A stretch of DNA of 64,000 nt from Deltaproteobacteria bacterium (GCA_947477565.1 CANJUR010000011.1:1-64000); one strand, 5' to 3'. Counted from the first letter of the stretch, positions 52,800-61,968 are shown. Numbers and translations are program-made. Notes: generated by a model not told the origin, from the sequence alone.

Positions 52800-53333
52800 A
52801 TGGCACCCCCCGTTATCCTCTTTGATCGCATTCCCGATGACGGGCTCCAGCAGGAGCTTGCCCTCGACGAGACGTGGCTCACGGAGGTCTTCGCATCGGC
52901 CGGCCTGGTGGCCGTGCCTGGCGTGCCGGGCAGCGCTTCTATTCGGCTCGACCGGGATGGGCGCAACGTCTTCCTCAGCGGGCGTTTCGAAGCGTCCGCC
53001 CAGACGGACTGCGTGGCATGCCTTGAGCGCATGACGTTGGCGTTGTGCGCCGACCTCGTGCTCCACTTGGAGCCCGCGGGGAGCACGAAGCCAGGCAAGG
53101 TCGTCCACGAAGAGGTTGAACTCTCCCGCGATGAGCTCGACGTGGATGTGTATACCGACGACCGAATCGACCTCGCGCACTGGCTGCGCGAAGCGATCCT
53201 GTTGGAATCGCCGCTGCACCCTCGACACGAGGTTTGCCCGGTGAGGCTCGAGATGCCAGCGGCCCCTCCGCTGGCGCGTGTTGGAATCGATCCCAGGCTG
53301 GCGCCGCTCGCGCGCTTTTTCAAGAAGGAGTAG
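52800..53333 (+). CDS. yceD: YceD/DUF177 family protein
   Basis: The 177-residue protein carries a CxxC pair in TDCVACLERM (about 60-69) and a C-terminal acidic segment, matching YceD/DUF177, linked to 23S rRNA accumulation in E. coli and plants. It lies directly upstream of rpmF, the usual neighbour across bacteria (6 bases between stop and start). The ATG at 52800 begins MAPPVILFDRIP. Expected location is the cytoplasm. It forms the first gene of the ribosomal-protein/fatty-acid operon with the candidate promoter at 52716. Confidence 0.85.
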   Translation: MAPPVILFDRIPDDGLQQELALDETWLTEVFASAGLVAVPGVPGSASIRLDRDGRNVFLSGRFEASAQTDCVACLERMTLALCADLVLHLEPAGSTKPGKVVHEEVELSRDELDVDVYTDDRIDLAHWLREAILLESPLHPRHEVCPVRLEMPAAPPLARVGIDPRLAPLARFFKKE

Positions 53334-53339
53334 TGAACC

Positions 53340-53546
53340 GTGGCAGTTCCGAAGAGGAGAACCTCGCGCACCGCGCGCAAGATGCGCCGAGCCAACCATG
53401 ACAAGGTCGCGGCCCCCGCGCTGACCCGTTGCTCGAACTGCGGTGAGGTCCAGCGTCCGCACCGAGTTTGTCCCTCCTGTGGTTTCTACAACGGCCAGGC
53501 GGTCATCGTTAAGCCCGCGCCGGCGTCGGTCCCCACCGAGGGCTGA
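53340..53546 (+). CDS. rpmF: 50S ribosomal protein L32
   Basis: The 68-residue protein starts at GTG 53340 (VAVPKRRTSRTARKMRRANH), the standard L32 N-terminus, and has the CSNCGE and CPSCGFYNG zinc ribbon with two CxxC pairs. It is a structural part of the large ribosomal subunit. It follows yceD by 6 bases. In most bacteria plsX and fabH come next; here the next gene is the degenerate fabD, 17 bases later. Confidence 0.95.
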   Translation: MAVPKRRTSRTARKMRRANHDKVAAPALTRCSNCGEVQRPHRVCPSCGFYNGQAVIVKPAPASVPTEG

Positions 53547-53563
53547 GCGCTCCCCTTCTGACG

Positions 53564-54130
53564 ATGAGCGTTCCGCTCATGTTTCCTGGGCAGCGTGCGC
53601 AGGCCGTCAGGATGCACCGCAATCTTGCTCAACACGTCCTCTCCGCGGGGGCGCTCCTCGACCTGGTCGATGGCTCCCTTGCGGACGGTGTTCGCCCCCC
53701 TCGGGCGCTCTGCTTCGGCGCTCCGAAGTCAGAGTCCACCGCGACCACCAACACGCAACTCGCCATGCTCCCCGCGCGAATCGGCTCTTTGCGAGGTCCG
53801 CAGTCCGCTCCGCCCTCACGCAGGCCTGTGCTCGGCGCGGGGCGCTCCTCTGGGCAGTACACCCCAGTTCTGGCAGCGGCTGATGCGGCGCTGGTTCCGT
53901 CGCTTCTCGTGCGACGGGTGGCGTGCTTGGTGAGCTGGCGAAAAGGCCTCGAGGTGATAGTCGCCGCGGGCGTCACGACCTTTCCCGAGGGTCGTTCGGG
54001 CCGTATGGGTCCGGGGCCAGGCGAGCGGGCTCACAAGGGTTTACGGGCTTTCGCGGTCAGCGATCGGGCGTCGCCCGACGGGATGGTCGCGGCATGGATG
54101 CGACACGGCAGGGAGGCGGCGGATGTTTGA
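53564..54130 (+). pseudogene. fabD: Degenerate fabD (malonyl-CoA:ACP transacylase) with internal deletion
   Basis: A single open frame of 188 residues aligns by eye with FabD (normally about 310) at both ends. N-terminal half: LMFPGQRAQAVRM (FPGQGxQ, Gly to Arg), RALCFGAPKS, TTNTQLAML and LVPSLLVRRVACL. C-terminal end: VAAGVTTFPEGRSGRMGPG (normally TFVEVGPGRVL) and LRAFAVSDRASPDG. The catalytic block GHSLGEY reads GRSSGQY (93-99), so the Ser remains but His, Leu and Glu are changed. About 110-120 residues in the middle, including the region with the catalytic His, are absent. It is therefore unlikely to be active. The frame is kept open and overlaps fabG by 8 bases. A functional fabD must exist elsewhere. 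Confidence 0.75.
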
Positions 54131-54869
54131 CCTGTCCGGGCGGGTAGCACTGGTAACCGGGGCATCGCGGGGTATCGGTAGGGCGACGGCGATCGCGCTG
54201 GCTACGCGCGGCGCGTGGGTGGCGGTGAACTACGCGACCAACTCAGCGGCCGCCGAGGAGACGCTCGCGGCGATGCGCACCGCGGGTGGTGACGGGGAGC
54301 TCCTGCCCTTTGACGTGAGCGACGCGGCGGCGGTGACCGTGGCGGTGGAAGATCTGGTGCTGCGTAAGGGTCCCTTGGCGATCGCGGTCGCGAACGCAGG
54401 CCTCAACATCGATGGGCTACTGCTGCGAGCGCAGGAAGAAGACTTCGATCGCATGCTGGCGACCAACGTGAAGGGGACTTTCTTCCTTGCAAAGGCCTCG
54501 GTGCGTTCGATGATGAAGGCGCGCTTCGGGCGAATCATCGCTGTTTCGTCCGTAGTCGGTGCGATGGGCAACGCGGGGCAGTCGATGTACGCTGCGAGCA
54601 AGTCGGCGCTCGTGGGCATGATGCGCTCGATCGCGCGGGAGTACGGTTCGCGCGGCGTCACTGCCAACGTGGTGTCGCCTGGCTTCGTGGAGACCGACAT
54701 GACCGCCGGCATGCCCGAAGAGGCTCGGAAAAAGCTGCTTGGGATGATTCCCTCCGGGCGTCTCGGCAGGCCGGAAGACGTTGCTGCTGCGGTGGTGTAT
54801 CTCGCCTCGGCTGAAGCCTCGTGGGTTACCGGTCAGGTATTGGGTGTCAACGGTGGGATGCGGATGTGA
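54123..54869 (+). CDS. fabG: 3-oxoacyl-ACP reductase FabG
   Basis: The 248-residue short-chain dehydrogenase reduces 3-oxoacyl-ACP with NADPH in fatty-acid elongation. It has the nucleotide motif TGASRGIG (12-19), NAG (91-93), the active-site tetrad Asn115, Ser143, Tyr156 and Lys160 (YAASK), and the C-terminal LGVNGGMRM. Start ATG 54123 follows GGAGGCGGCGG. It precedes acpP and fabF, as in standard fab clusters, and overlaps the degenerate fabD. Confidence 0.95.
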   Translation: MFDLSGRVALVTGASRGIGRATAIALATRGAWVAVNYATNSAAAEETLAAMRTAGGDGELLPFDVSDAAAVTVAVEDLVLRKGPLAIAVANAGLNIDGLLLRAQEEDFDRMLATNVKGTFFLAKASVRSMMKARFGRIIAVSSVVGAMGNAGQSMYAASKSALVGMMRSIAREYGSRGVTANVVSPGFVETDMTAGMPEEARKKLLGMIPSGRLGRPEDVAAAVVYLASAEASWVTGQVLGVNGGMRM

Positions 54870-54902
54870 CCGCAGGCCCGATGAATGAAAGAGGCCATTG
54901 AG

Positions 54903-55154
54903 ATGACGGGAAGTGACGTTTCAGAGCGGGTTCGGGCGCTCATCGCAAATAACCTCGACGTGCCCCTGGAGCAGGTGCGCCCAGAGGCTTCGTTCACCAA
55001 TGACCTGCAGGCCGACTCGCTCGCGATCGTCGAGCTTGTGCTTGCACTGGAGGAGGAGTTCGGGGTCGAGATTCCTGACGAGGCCACGGACAAGATCCGC
55101 GCGGTGCAAGACGCAATCGATTACATCGTGTCGCGCGTCCCCGCGAAGGGCTGA
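54903..55154 (+). CDS. acpP: Acyl carrier protein
   Basis: The 83-residue acidic helical protein has the phosphopantetheine site in [11 protein letters not shown] (Ser39). It carries growing acyl chains in fatty-acid synthesis. The ATG at 54903 follows an AAGAGG Shine-Dalgarno sequence by 8 bases; another ATG at 54885 would add six residues and lacks a good site. Length fits ACPs. It lies between fabG and fabF. The N-terminal residues [14 protein letters not shown] are less typical than E. coli ACP but keep the helical pattern. Confidence 0.9.
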   Translation: MTGSDVSERVRALIANNLDVPLEQVRPEASFTNDLQADSLAIVELVLALEEEFGVEIPDEATDKIRAVQDAIDYIVSRVPAKG

Positions 55155-55182
55155 GCGGCCTATTTCACCGATCGCACCGTCC

Positions 55183-56433
55183 ATGCGACGCGTAGTTATC
55201 ACCGGACTCGGCCTCGTCACTCCTCTTGGAATCGGGGTTGCGGACACCTGGAGCGCGCTGTGCGCTGGGCGTTCGGGTGTTGCCCGCATCAGCACCTTCG
55301 ACGCTTCGGCGTACCGCTGCCAGATCGCTGCCGAGGTGACTGGCTTCGACGCCGACACGCTGCTCTCCAGGCGCAAAGCCCGGGAGATGGACCGCTTCGC
55401 ACATTTTGCGTGGGTAGCGGCGGGCGAAGCGTGGCGTGACGCGGGTCTCCCCGAGCGTTTGGAGGGCGATGCGTCCGTGCGAGCGGGGGTGATCCTCGGT
55501 TCGGGGATGGGTGGCCTCGCGTCCATTGAGCGCACCCTCGAGACGCTGCGCACACGGGGACCCGGGAAGGTCACTCCGTACTTCGTCCCTCAGGTCATCG
55601 CGAACATGGCTCCCGGACAGTTGGCCATGCGCTTCGGTCTCCGTGGAGCAAACTATTGCACCACAAGTGCATGCGCCTCAGGCGCCCATGCGCTCGGAGA
55701 GGCCATGCGTCGGGTGCAGCGCGGGGAGGCCGACGTGATGTTGGCAGGCGGGGCGGAGGCGACGGTCACGCCACTCGGCCTCGCGGGATTCGACGCGATG
55801 ATGGCGATGTCGACGCGCAACGACGATCCGACACGCGCGGTGCGTCCGTGGGACGGGGCCCGGGATGGTTTCGTGATGGGCGAGGGCTCCGGTGTGCTGG
55901 TGCTCGAGTCGATGGAGCACGCGATCGCTCGCGGCGCGAAGATCTACGCCGAACTTGCGGGATACGGAGCCACGGACGACGCGAACCACCTGACACATCC
56001 AGCGGAGGGCGGCGAGGGTGCGGCGCGCGCGATGCGGATGGCCCTCGAAGACGCCGGGATTTCGTCGGAAGCGGTCGATCACCTCAACGCTCATGCGACC
56101 GGGACTCCGCTCGGTGACCGCGCGGAGGCTGAGGCGATCTCTGCGGTGTTCGGTGCCCGCGCGGCGCGGGTTCTTGTGAGCGCGACGAAGAGTTCGACGG
56201 GTCATCTCCTCGGTGCGGCGGGGGGCATCGAGGCGGTGTTTACTGCCCTTGCGATCGCCGAGCAGATTGCGCCGCCGACGCTCAACGTCGAGCAACTCGA
56301 CCCATCGGTGACCTTCGACCTCGTCCGCGATCAGGCACGCAGCGCGAAGATCGACGTCGCCCTTTCCAACGCCTTCGGTTTCGGTGGAACCAACGCCGCG
56401 CTGCTATTCCGTCGCGCGCAGGGGGCACGATGA
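55183..56433 (+). CDS. fabF: 3-oxoacyl-ACP synthase II (FabF)
   Basis: The protein is 416 residues from the ATG at 55183. This condensing enzyme elongates acyl-ACP with malonyl-ACP. The catalytic Cys164 sits in TTSACASGAHAL, with His304 in NAHATGTPLGD and Lys336/His341 in KSSTGHLLGAAGG; the C-terminal NAFGFGGTNAALL is standard. It lies 28 bases after acpP and overlaps rpiB by 4 bases (ATGA), so it is part of the fab operon. Confidence 0.95.
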   Translation: MRRVVITGLGLVTPLGIGVADTWSALCAGRSGVARISTFDASAYRCQIAAEVTGFDADTLLSRRKAREMDRFAHFAWVAAGEAWRDAGLPERLEGDASVRAGVILGSGMGGLASIERTLETLRTRGPGKVTPYFVPQVIANMAPGQLAMRFGLRGANYCTTSACASGAHALGEAMRRVQRGEADVMLAGGAEATVTPLGLAGFDAMMAMSTRNDDPTRAVRPWDGARDGFVMGEGSGVLVLESMEHAIARGAKIYAELAGYGATDDANHLTHPAEGGEGAARAMRMALEDAGISSEAVDHLNAHATGTPLGDRAEAEAISAVFGARAARVLVSATKSSTGHLLGAAGGIEAVFTALAIAEQIAPPTLNVEQLDPSVTFDLVRDQARSAKIDVALSNAFGFGGTNAALLFRRAQGAR

Positions 56434-56861
56434 CGCGCTGGGTACTCGCGAGCGATCACGCCGGTTTTGAACTGAAGGAACACCTTGAGTCGTGGCTCGT
56501 CGCGCGCGGCGAAAAGGTCAACGATCTCGGCACGCACGACGCGACCTCGACGGACTACCCCGACTGGGGGCATCTCCTTGCGGCATCGATCACTGCCGGT
56601 GAGGCCGACTGGGGCGTGCTCGTGTGCGGATCGGGAATCGGCATTTCCATCGCCGCAAACCGCCACGCGGGGGTGCGCGCGGCGCTTTGCCACGACGAGT
56701 TCACCGCGCGGGCGGCGCGACAGCACAACGACGCCAACGTCATCGCGTTTGGCGCGCGCGTGGTCGGTCGGGGCGTCGCGGAGGCCGCGCTCGAGGTCTT
56801 CGCAAAGACGGCGTTTGAGGGCGGCCGCCACGCAGCGCGCGTGGCCAAGATCGAGCCTTGA
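56430..56861 (+). CDS. rpiB: Ribose-5-phosphate isomerase B
   Basis: The 143-residue protein has the RpiB layout: SDHAGFELK near 8-16, GTHDATSTDYPD, VCGSGIGISIAANR with Cys66 as the active-site base, and the phosphate-binding HNDANVIAFGAR (His99). It interconverts ribose-5-phosphate and ribulose-5-phosphate. Its start overlaps the fabF stop (ATGA). It is the last gene of the fab operon. Confidence 0.9.
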   Translation: MTRWVLASDHAGFELKEHLESWLVARGEKVNDLGTHDATSTDYPDWGHLLAASITAGEADWGVLVCGSGIGISIAANRHAGVRAALCHDEFTARAARQHNDANVIAFGARVVGRGVAEAALEVFAKTAFEGGRHAARVAKIEP

Positions 56862-56872
56862 GCGAGCGTCGC

Positions 56873-58543
56873 TCAGACCGCGATCACTTCCCCCTGCCAG
56901 TCACGAAGTTCTCTCTTCAACACTTTACCTGTCGGGTTTGATGGCAGGGCTTCTACGAAGACCCACTCGCGCGGAACCTTCGCCCCCGAGGCTCGCTCAC
57001 GACACCAGTGCCGGAGTTCTTGCGCGACGGCGTGGGTGCCCGCGTGACTGCTCTCGCGCAATACGACGAACGCTCGCAACCGCTCGCCCCACTCGTCATC
57101 CGGCACGCCCACGATCGCTGATTGCGCGACCACCGGGTGCGCATCGATGATGGCCTCCACCTCGGCGGGGTACACGTTTACGCCGCCGGTAATGACCATG
57201 TCCCGGCGTCGCCCCACGATCATGTAGCGCCCCGCTGCGTCCACGGTGGCGAGATCACCGACGCTGAAGTGCCCATCGCGCATCGACGACTTCGTGGCGT
57301 CTTCGTCGGCGTGATAGCCCTCCACGAGCATCGAACTGTGGGCGTAGAGTTCCCCGACTTCTCCAGGGGCCACGATCGACCCATCCCCATCGAGGAGTCG
57401 AATCGAAACCCCATGAAGCGGGCGTCCGATGGTCCCCGGTAGCGCTCGGAGGTCATCGGGCGTGGCGACGGTGACGAGCCCGGTCTCGGTGGCACCGTAG
57501 AAGTTGTAGAGAACGTCGCCGAAGGCCTCGAGGGAGCGCCTGGCAAGGGGCGCCGGCAACTGCGCGCCGCCGCACAGCATGACGCGCAACGACTCCGTGG
57601 CGTGCCCGCGAATCACCGCCGGGTCGAGCGCCATCATTCGGTGGAGCATGGTCGGCACCAGCGCGGTCGTCGTGATCCGCTCTCGTTCGATGGCGCGGAG
57701 AAATTTCACCGGCTCGAACTCCGGCTCGAGTACGACCGCACCGCCGACCATCAGCGACATCCCCGCGAAGCCCAACCCTGTCGAGTGATAGAGCGGACAG
57801 ACGCAGAGGTGCCGATCGCTCCGGCGCAGCGGCACCCGATCCATGAAGGCAGCGAAGCCGAGCACCTGTCCCAGCCCGAACCGCCGCACCGCACCCTTGG
57901 GTCGTCCGGTGGTGCCCGACGTGTAGATCACGACCGCGCCATCCTCCACGTCGAGCGCCGCGTTCTTCGTCGCCTCGAGCACGTCGTCGTAGCAGGCCAT
58001 TCCTGGCACCGCGCCGTCCACGGCGATGAGTCGATCGCAGGTGATCGCCGGGAGTTCGCGCACTGCCTCTGCGACGACGTCCGCGAGGTCGTGCTCGAAG
58101 AAAACCACCTTCGCGCCAGAGTGGCCGAGCAGGTATTTCAACTCTGCCGCAGTGCTCCGCCACGACACGCTCACGGCCGATCCACCGAGGCGTGCCATCG
58201 CGCCTTCGATCTCAAAGAATTCCGGGCGGTTACGAAGCACAAGAGCGGCTGCATCCCGGCGCTCGAGGCCCCTTCGTCGCAACCCCGCGGCGAGGCGGTC
58301 GATGCGATCGTCCACGGTCGCAAAGTCGATGCTGCGACCGCGCCAGACAAACGCCGGGCGTCGCGCATCGCTGATGGCCCGCACCCGAAAGACCGTCGAA
58401 AGTCCGGCGCGCCCTGTGGCGAGCGACCGTGCCGCCAGCGTCGTCGCTTCGGGGTTGGCGCCTCCCACAATCTCGGATCGCACCACTACCCTCGCCAGCA
58501 CCCGCGCCCAGCCCGTGACATCCCGCAGCGCATCCATCACCAT
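56873..58543 (-). CDS. AMP-forming acyl-CoA synthetase/ligase
   Basis: The 556-residue ANL-superfamily enzyme would activate a carboxylic acid to acyl-AMP and then acyl-CoA. It has the P-loop IYTSGTTGRPKGA (206-218), NFYGATETG near 340 and the catalytic lysine in PTGKVLKREL (Lys540). The N-terminal 60 residues are hydrophobic and basic and may bind membrane. Chain-length specificity is not evident. It starts with ATG 58543, only 14 bases from the divergent SRPBCC gene, so each gene's promoter must lie inside the other. Confidence 0.85.
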   Translation of the reverse strand: MVMDALRDVTGWARVLARVVVRSEIVGGANPEATTLAARSLATGRAGLSTVFRVRAISDARRPAFVWRGRSIDFATVDDRIDRLAAGLRRRGLERRDAAALVLRNRPEFFEIEGAMARLGGSAVSVSWRSTAAELKYLLGHSGAKVVFFEHDLADVVAEAVRELPAITCDRLIAVDGAVPGMACYDDVLEATKNAALDVEDGAVVIYTSGTTGRPKGAVRRFGLGQVLGFAAFMDRVPLRRSDRHLCVCPLYHSTGLGFAGMSLMVGGAVVLEPEFEPVKFLRAIERERITTTALVPTMLHRMMALDPAVIRGHATESLRVMLCGGAQLPAPLARRSLEAFGDVLYNFYGATETGLVTVATPDDLRALPGTIGRPLHGVSIRLLDGDGSIVAPGEVGELYAHSSMLVEGYHADEDATKSSMRDGHFSVGDLATVDAAGRYMIVGRRRDMVITGGVNVYPAEVEAIIDAHPVVAQSAIVGVPDDEWGERLRAFVVLRESSHAGTHAVAQELRHWCRERASGAKVPREWVFVEALPSNPTGKVLKRELRDWQGEVIAV

Positions 58544-58557
58544 GCGCCAGAGTTGCT

Positions 58558-59838
58558 ATGTACAAGGGTCTTTCCGTCAAGGCGCTCGCTGCTCTCGTGA
58601 GTCTTCCGTTGGCGTGCGCGACGACGCCTCGACCCCGCGCCGCGGCGCGGGCGGCGCCCCCCGCGGTGGTTGCGACTCGCCCCGAAGGCGCTCCGGTGCG
58701 GCTGCTTCAGGCTCCTACGGCGGCCGTGCTTGCGGCCCTCCGCCCACTGTTGGTCCGTGGCCCGGCCTTCCTCGTGCGCGACGCCGACGCGGGCCCTGAA
58801 GCGCGCATTACACTCGTGACGCTCGCCCACGCCTCGGCCGAGGACGTCCGTAGGGTTGTGACGACTCCGGTGGAGTACCCGACCTTCATGCCGATCTTGC
58901 GGAGCGTGGAGGTTCTTTCGCACCGCGAGAACCGAACGGCGTTTCGCTTCGCGGTTGCTGCGCCACTCTTCAATGTCAACGCCCTCTGTGAGATGCGCGA
59001 GGTTGGCGAGCGCCGTGTGGACGTGATCGTGACCCAATCAGAGACCGGCCCCGGTGGTTCGCGCTGGGATTTTCTTCCAGACGGCGACGGGCGGAGCGTG
59101 GTGGCCCTGACGACGTGGGGTGATCCCTCGGAAGGTCACTGGCTCCTGCGGCAGGTCGCGCGTCGCTCACCCTCGGCCATCGCGGGCATGAACATCGCGA
59201 CGGACAGCGTTCTGGCGTTGGGCGCAGTGCGAAGGGCGGAGATCCAGGGCGGACTCCACCTGCCGATGCGGCCGGCGACCGGGAGCGTGCCGCCGGGCGA
59301 CCTCGCGCCGCCGGCGTCGGGTGACTGGGTCGGGCTCGCGCACGAAGGCACGGTGCTCTCGATGCTGCTCACGGAGGAAGGGGCAGTACGGCAGGTGACC
59401 GTCGCGGCGTGGACCCCGGCGGAGCCAGCGGCCGTGATGGCGCGCCTGCGCGACGTGGCTGGCTACACTCGGGTCTGGGGTTCGTTGCGCGAGGTTGAGG
59501 TGTTGTCCCGCGGCGCGACCGACCCAGACGGATCGTTGCGCTTTCGGAGCGTCGTCGAGAATCCGCTAAGTCGTCTGGAGGGCGAGCAACTCGCGCGCTT
59601 TGGGGACAACGTCGTCTGGCATGAAGGCCTCACGGGTGACTACGTCGGGGCCGCGCACCGCTGGGACATCGTGGCTGATTCTCGGGGTGGCAGCGTGGTG
59701 ATGCTCACCGGAGGTTCGGACTACAACCGCGCGGGGTGGATCACCCGTCGCTTGATGGAGCGCGATCCCTGGCTCATGGCGGGCTTTGCTGGCTCCTGGA
59801 AGATCGTGTGGCTCCGCAACCTCCTGCGAGGGCTGTGA
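58558..59838 (+). CDS. Lipoprotein with two SRPBCC/cyclase-like domains
   Basis: The protein is 426 residues from the ATG at 58558. The leader ends SLPLAC (Cys20), fitting a lipoprotein. Two START/SRPBCC-like domains follow: first about 80-230 (VTTPVEYPTFMPILRSVEVL, RWDFLP), second about 260-420 (WTPAEPAAVMARLRDVAGY, VWGSLREVEVLSR). Such domains bind hydrophobic ligands in a cavity; a periplasmic or surface lipid-binding role is possible. It overlaps the next gene start by one base (TGATG). The gene is divergent from the acyl-CoA ligase. Confidence 0.75.
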   Translation: MYKGLSVKALAALVSLPLACATTPRPRAAARAAPPAVVATRPEGAPVRLLQAPTAAVLAALRPLLVRGPAFLVRDADAGPEARITLVTLAHASAEDVRRVVTTPVEYPTFMPILRSVEVLSHRENRTAFRFAVAAPLFNVNALCEMREVGERRVDVIVTQSETGPGGSRWDFLPDGDGRSVVALTTWGDPSEGHWLLRQVARRSPSAIAGMNIATDSVLALGAVRRAEIQGGLHLPMRPATGSVPPGDLAPPASGDWVGLAHEGTVLSMLLTEEGAVRQVTVAAWTPAEPAAVMARLRDVAGYTRVWGSLREVEVLSRGATDPDGSLRFRSVVENPLSRLEGEQLARFGDNVVWHEGLTGDYVGAAHRWDIVADSRGGSVVMLTGGSDYNRAGWITRRLMERDPWLMAGFAGSWKIVWLRNLLRGL

Positions 59839-60716
59839 TGGCCTGCCGTCTCGCGGTTGCGCTTGCCATCGCACTCGGCGGGCTTGGTGTCCCTGCGACG
59901 GCTCACGCGCAGACCGTGGCTGACTCACCGGCGCCGGCTGGCTCGCGCATCGACGAGGCGCAGCGACACATCGCGGCCGGCCTCCAACAGTTTCGTCAGC
60001 GTGATTACAGCGCTGCGATTCATGAATTTGAACTCGCCAACTCCGCGGTGCCGACGCCTGAACTCTGGTTCAACCTGTCGCGTGCGCGCGAGATGCTTCT
60101 CGACTACCGCGGGGCCATCGACGACCTCCGACGATACCTGCGCGATAAAGTCGATCCGCCTGATCGGCCGCAGGTCGAGCTGCACATCACCGAGCTTGAG
60201 CGTCTCGACGAAATCCGCCGCGCCGCGCTCGCTCGGCAGACCGTCGGGCAGACCATCCGGCTCCAGGTAGACGGGGACGTGGGTGCGACGACGGTCTTGC
60301 TCGACGGTCGCGCGATGCATGCTTCCGCGCTGGCCAGCCCGACTCCGACGACGGAAGGATCCCATCGGGTGGAGGTGTCCCGACCGGGTATGCAGCCCTG
60401 GGTTGCGGTGGTTCGTGTGCGTGCGGGCGAGTCCGCGGGGGTCTTCAGTAGCCTTTCGTCGCCGACCATGTACCGAACGCGGTCGGCATCCCACGTCGCG
60501 AGCGTGGTCCTGGGAGGGCTCGGGCTGGTGGCCTTCGGGGTGAGCGGCTACTTCGGAATCCGCGCGGCGACCGAAGACTGCAACGGCTGCCGAGCGCAAT
60601 GGGACGCGGCCCGGGATTCGGACCTCCTACTCGGCGCCGGGGCGTTGCTTGCGGCAGGCGCAGCGGTGGCCTTCGTCATCGAGCGGGCCTCGAGCACCAC
60701 GGTCACGCAACGCTGA
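59838..60716 (+). CDS. Exported TPR/PEGA-like protein with C-terminal TM segments
   Basis: The protein is 292 residues from the ATG at 59838. A signal peptide ends at AHA/QT (about residue 24). A TPR-like pair follows (QFRQRDYSAAIHEFELAN, WFNLSRAREMLLDYRGAIDDLRR), then a PEGA-type strand domain (VGATTVLLDGRAM, EGSHRVEVSRPG) and two C-terminal hydrophobic segments near 220-240 and 265-285. This TPR-PEGA-TM layout is common in myxobacterial envelope proteins of unknown role. It is coupled to the SRPBCC gene and convergent with the HDAC gene (14-base overlap). Confidence 0.75.
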   Translation: MACRLAVALAIALGGLGVPATAHAQTVADSPAPAGSRIDEAQRHIAAGLQQFRQRDYSAAIHEFELANSAVPTPELWFNLSRAREMLLDYRGAIDDLRRYLRDKVDPPDRPQVELHITELERLDEIRRAALARQTVGQTIRLQVDGDVGATTVLLDGRAMHASALASPTPTTEGSHRVEVSRPGMQPWVAVVRVRAGESAGVFSSLSSPTMYRTRSASHVASVVLGGLGLVAFGVSGYFGIRAATEDCNGCRAQWDAARDSDLLLGAGALLAAGAAVAFVIERASSTTVTQR

Positions 60717-61803
60717 TTGTTCGGCCCGACGCGTCGTCGCGCAGGCACCTCCACCTTGGCGCAACCGCGCGCACGACTCCATCGACGATTCGCGACGCGG
60801 CCGGGGGGGAGGCATCCGTTGCTGGCGTGGGATGGGCGGCGGGGTCGAGGGCACCGCGGAGTGTCGCGGCAACGCTTGCCTCCACTGCGCCCACATCGTA
60901 GCCCCCCTCAAGGCAGAAGCCGATTCGCCCCGCACAGAGTCGGAGAGAAGCCTCGCGCAGACGCGCCGCCATCCATCCGAAGTCGGAGTCGCGCAGCAGC
61001 ATGCTCGCCAGCGGATCACGCGCGTGCCCGTCGTAGCCCGCGGAGACCAGGATGAGGTCTGGCTGTGCTTCCTCCAGAACGGGCAGAACGACCCGCTCGA
61101 AGGCGGCGGCATACAACTGGCCATCTCCTGCGGCAGGGAAAGGGAGGTTGATGGTCGAGCCGAGGCCCTCGCCCTCGCCGATCTCGTTCACCCATCCGCT
61201 GTCCGGATACAGCGGCGCCTGATGGAGCGAGATGAAGAGCACCGCCGGATCGCGCCAAAAGATGTTCTGGGTGCCGTTGCCGTGGTGTACGTCCCAATCG
61301 ACGATGGCAACGCGACGCGCCCCGGCTGCGCGCGCGTGCAAAGCACCTATTGCGATGTTGTTCAAGAGGCAGAAGCCCATCGCGCGTTCGCGGGTGGCGT
61401 GGTGGCCGGGCGGTCGCGCTAGCAGCATGCCGACCGCTGTTTGGTCGGCCATGAGAGACTCGACCATCGCGATCGCTCCGCCTGCTGCCAGCGTTGCTGC
61501 CTCGAGGCTTCCCGGGCCGAAGTACGTGTCAGGATCTAGCTGAACCCGCGCACCTTTGGCCTCCGCGGCATCCAGTCGATCGAGGTAGGCCTCGTCGTGG
61601 GCGCGCGCGATCGCTGCGCGGCTCGCGGCATAAAGAAGCATTTGCTCACGTCCGTGAACTTCCTTGGCGACGTCCCTAGCACCGCGGAGGGCGGCGTCGA
61701 GGCGGGAGGGCCGCTCGGGGTGATACCCGCTGGATTGGTGCTCCTGGACGCGCGGGTCAGACCAGATGGTGAGCGGGGCTTTCGATGCGGGTGCTTCGGA
61801 CAT
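60703..61803 (-). CDS. Histone deacetylase-family (arginase-like) amidohydrolase
   Basis: The protein is 366 residues from the ATG at 61803. It carries the HDAC signatures RPPGHHA (catalytic His134/His135), GFCLLNNIAIGA, VDWDVHHGNGT with zinc ligands Asp171 and His173, SAGYDGHARDPL (Asp258) and the LEGGYD tyrosine. Members deacetylate acetyl-lysine in proteins or acetylpolyamines, and some act on acetylated small molecules; the loop residues do not decide. A bacterial AcuC-like, HDAH-like or polyamine role are the main options. It overlaps the TPR/PEGA gene by 14 bases and diverges from the sensor gene. Confidence 0.9.
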   Translation of the reverse strand: MSEAPASKAPLTIWSDPRVQEHQSSGYHPERPSRLDAALRGARDVAKEVHGREQMLLYAASRAAIARAHDEAYLDRLDAAEAKGARVQLDPDTYFGPGSLEAATLAAGGAIAMVESLMADQTAVGMLLARPPGHHATRERAMGFCLLNNIAIGALHARAAGARRVAIVDWDVHHGNGTQNIFWRDPAVLFISLHQAPLYPDSGWVNEIGEGEGLGSTINLPFPAAGDGQLYAAAFERVVLPVLEEAQPDLILVSAGYDGHARDPLASMLLRDSDFGWMAARLREASLRLCAGRIGFCLEGGYDVGAVEASVAATLRGALDPAAHPTPATDASPPAASRIVDGVVRAVAPRWRCLRDDASGRTISVA

Positions 61804-61968
61804 CGCGGGTGTGGCTTCCTCAGAGCATCTTGACCCGGCTCTCGCCGGGGTGATACCTCCGACACAGTATCGCCAACGAGCGTCGCGCACGGAAGGGGTC
61901 TTAGCGGCTCCACCCTGATTGCCCGAACTCGCCCGGCGCGGCAGCCTCTTCGACGGGTGGAGTGTACG

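Noticed and set aside
53564-54130. Intact fabD or plsX gene
   Set aside because: The product is about 120 residues short, with an altered catalytic block; no PlsX features are present.
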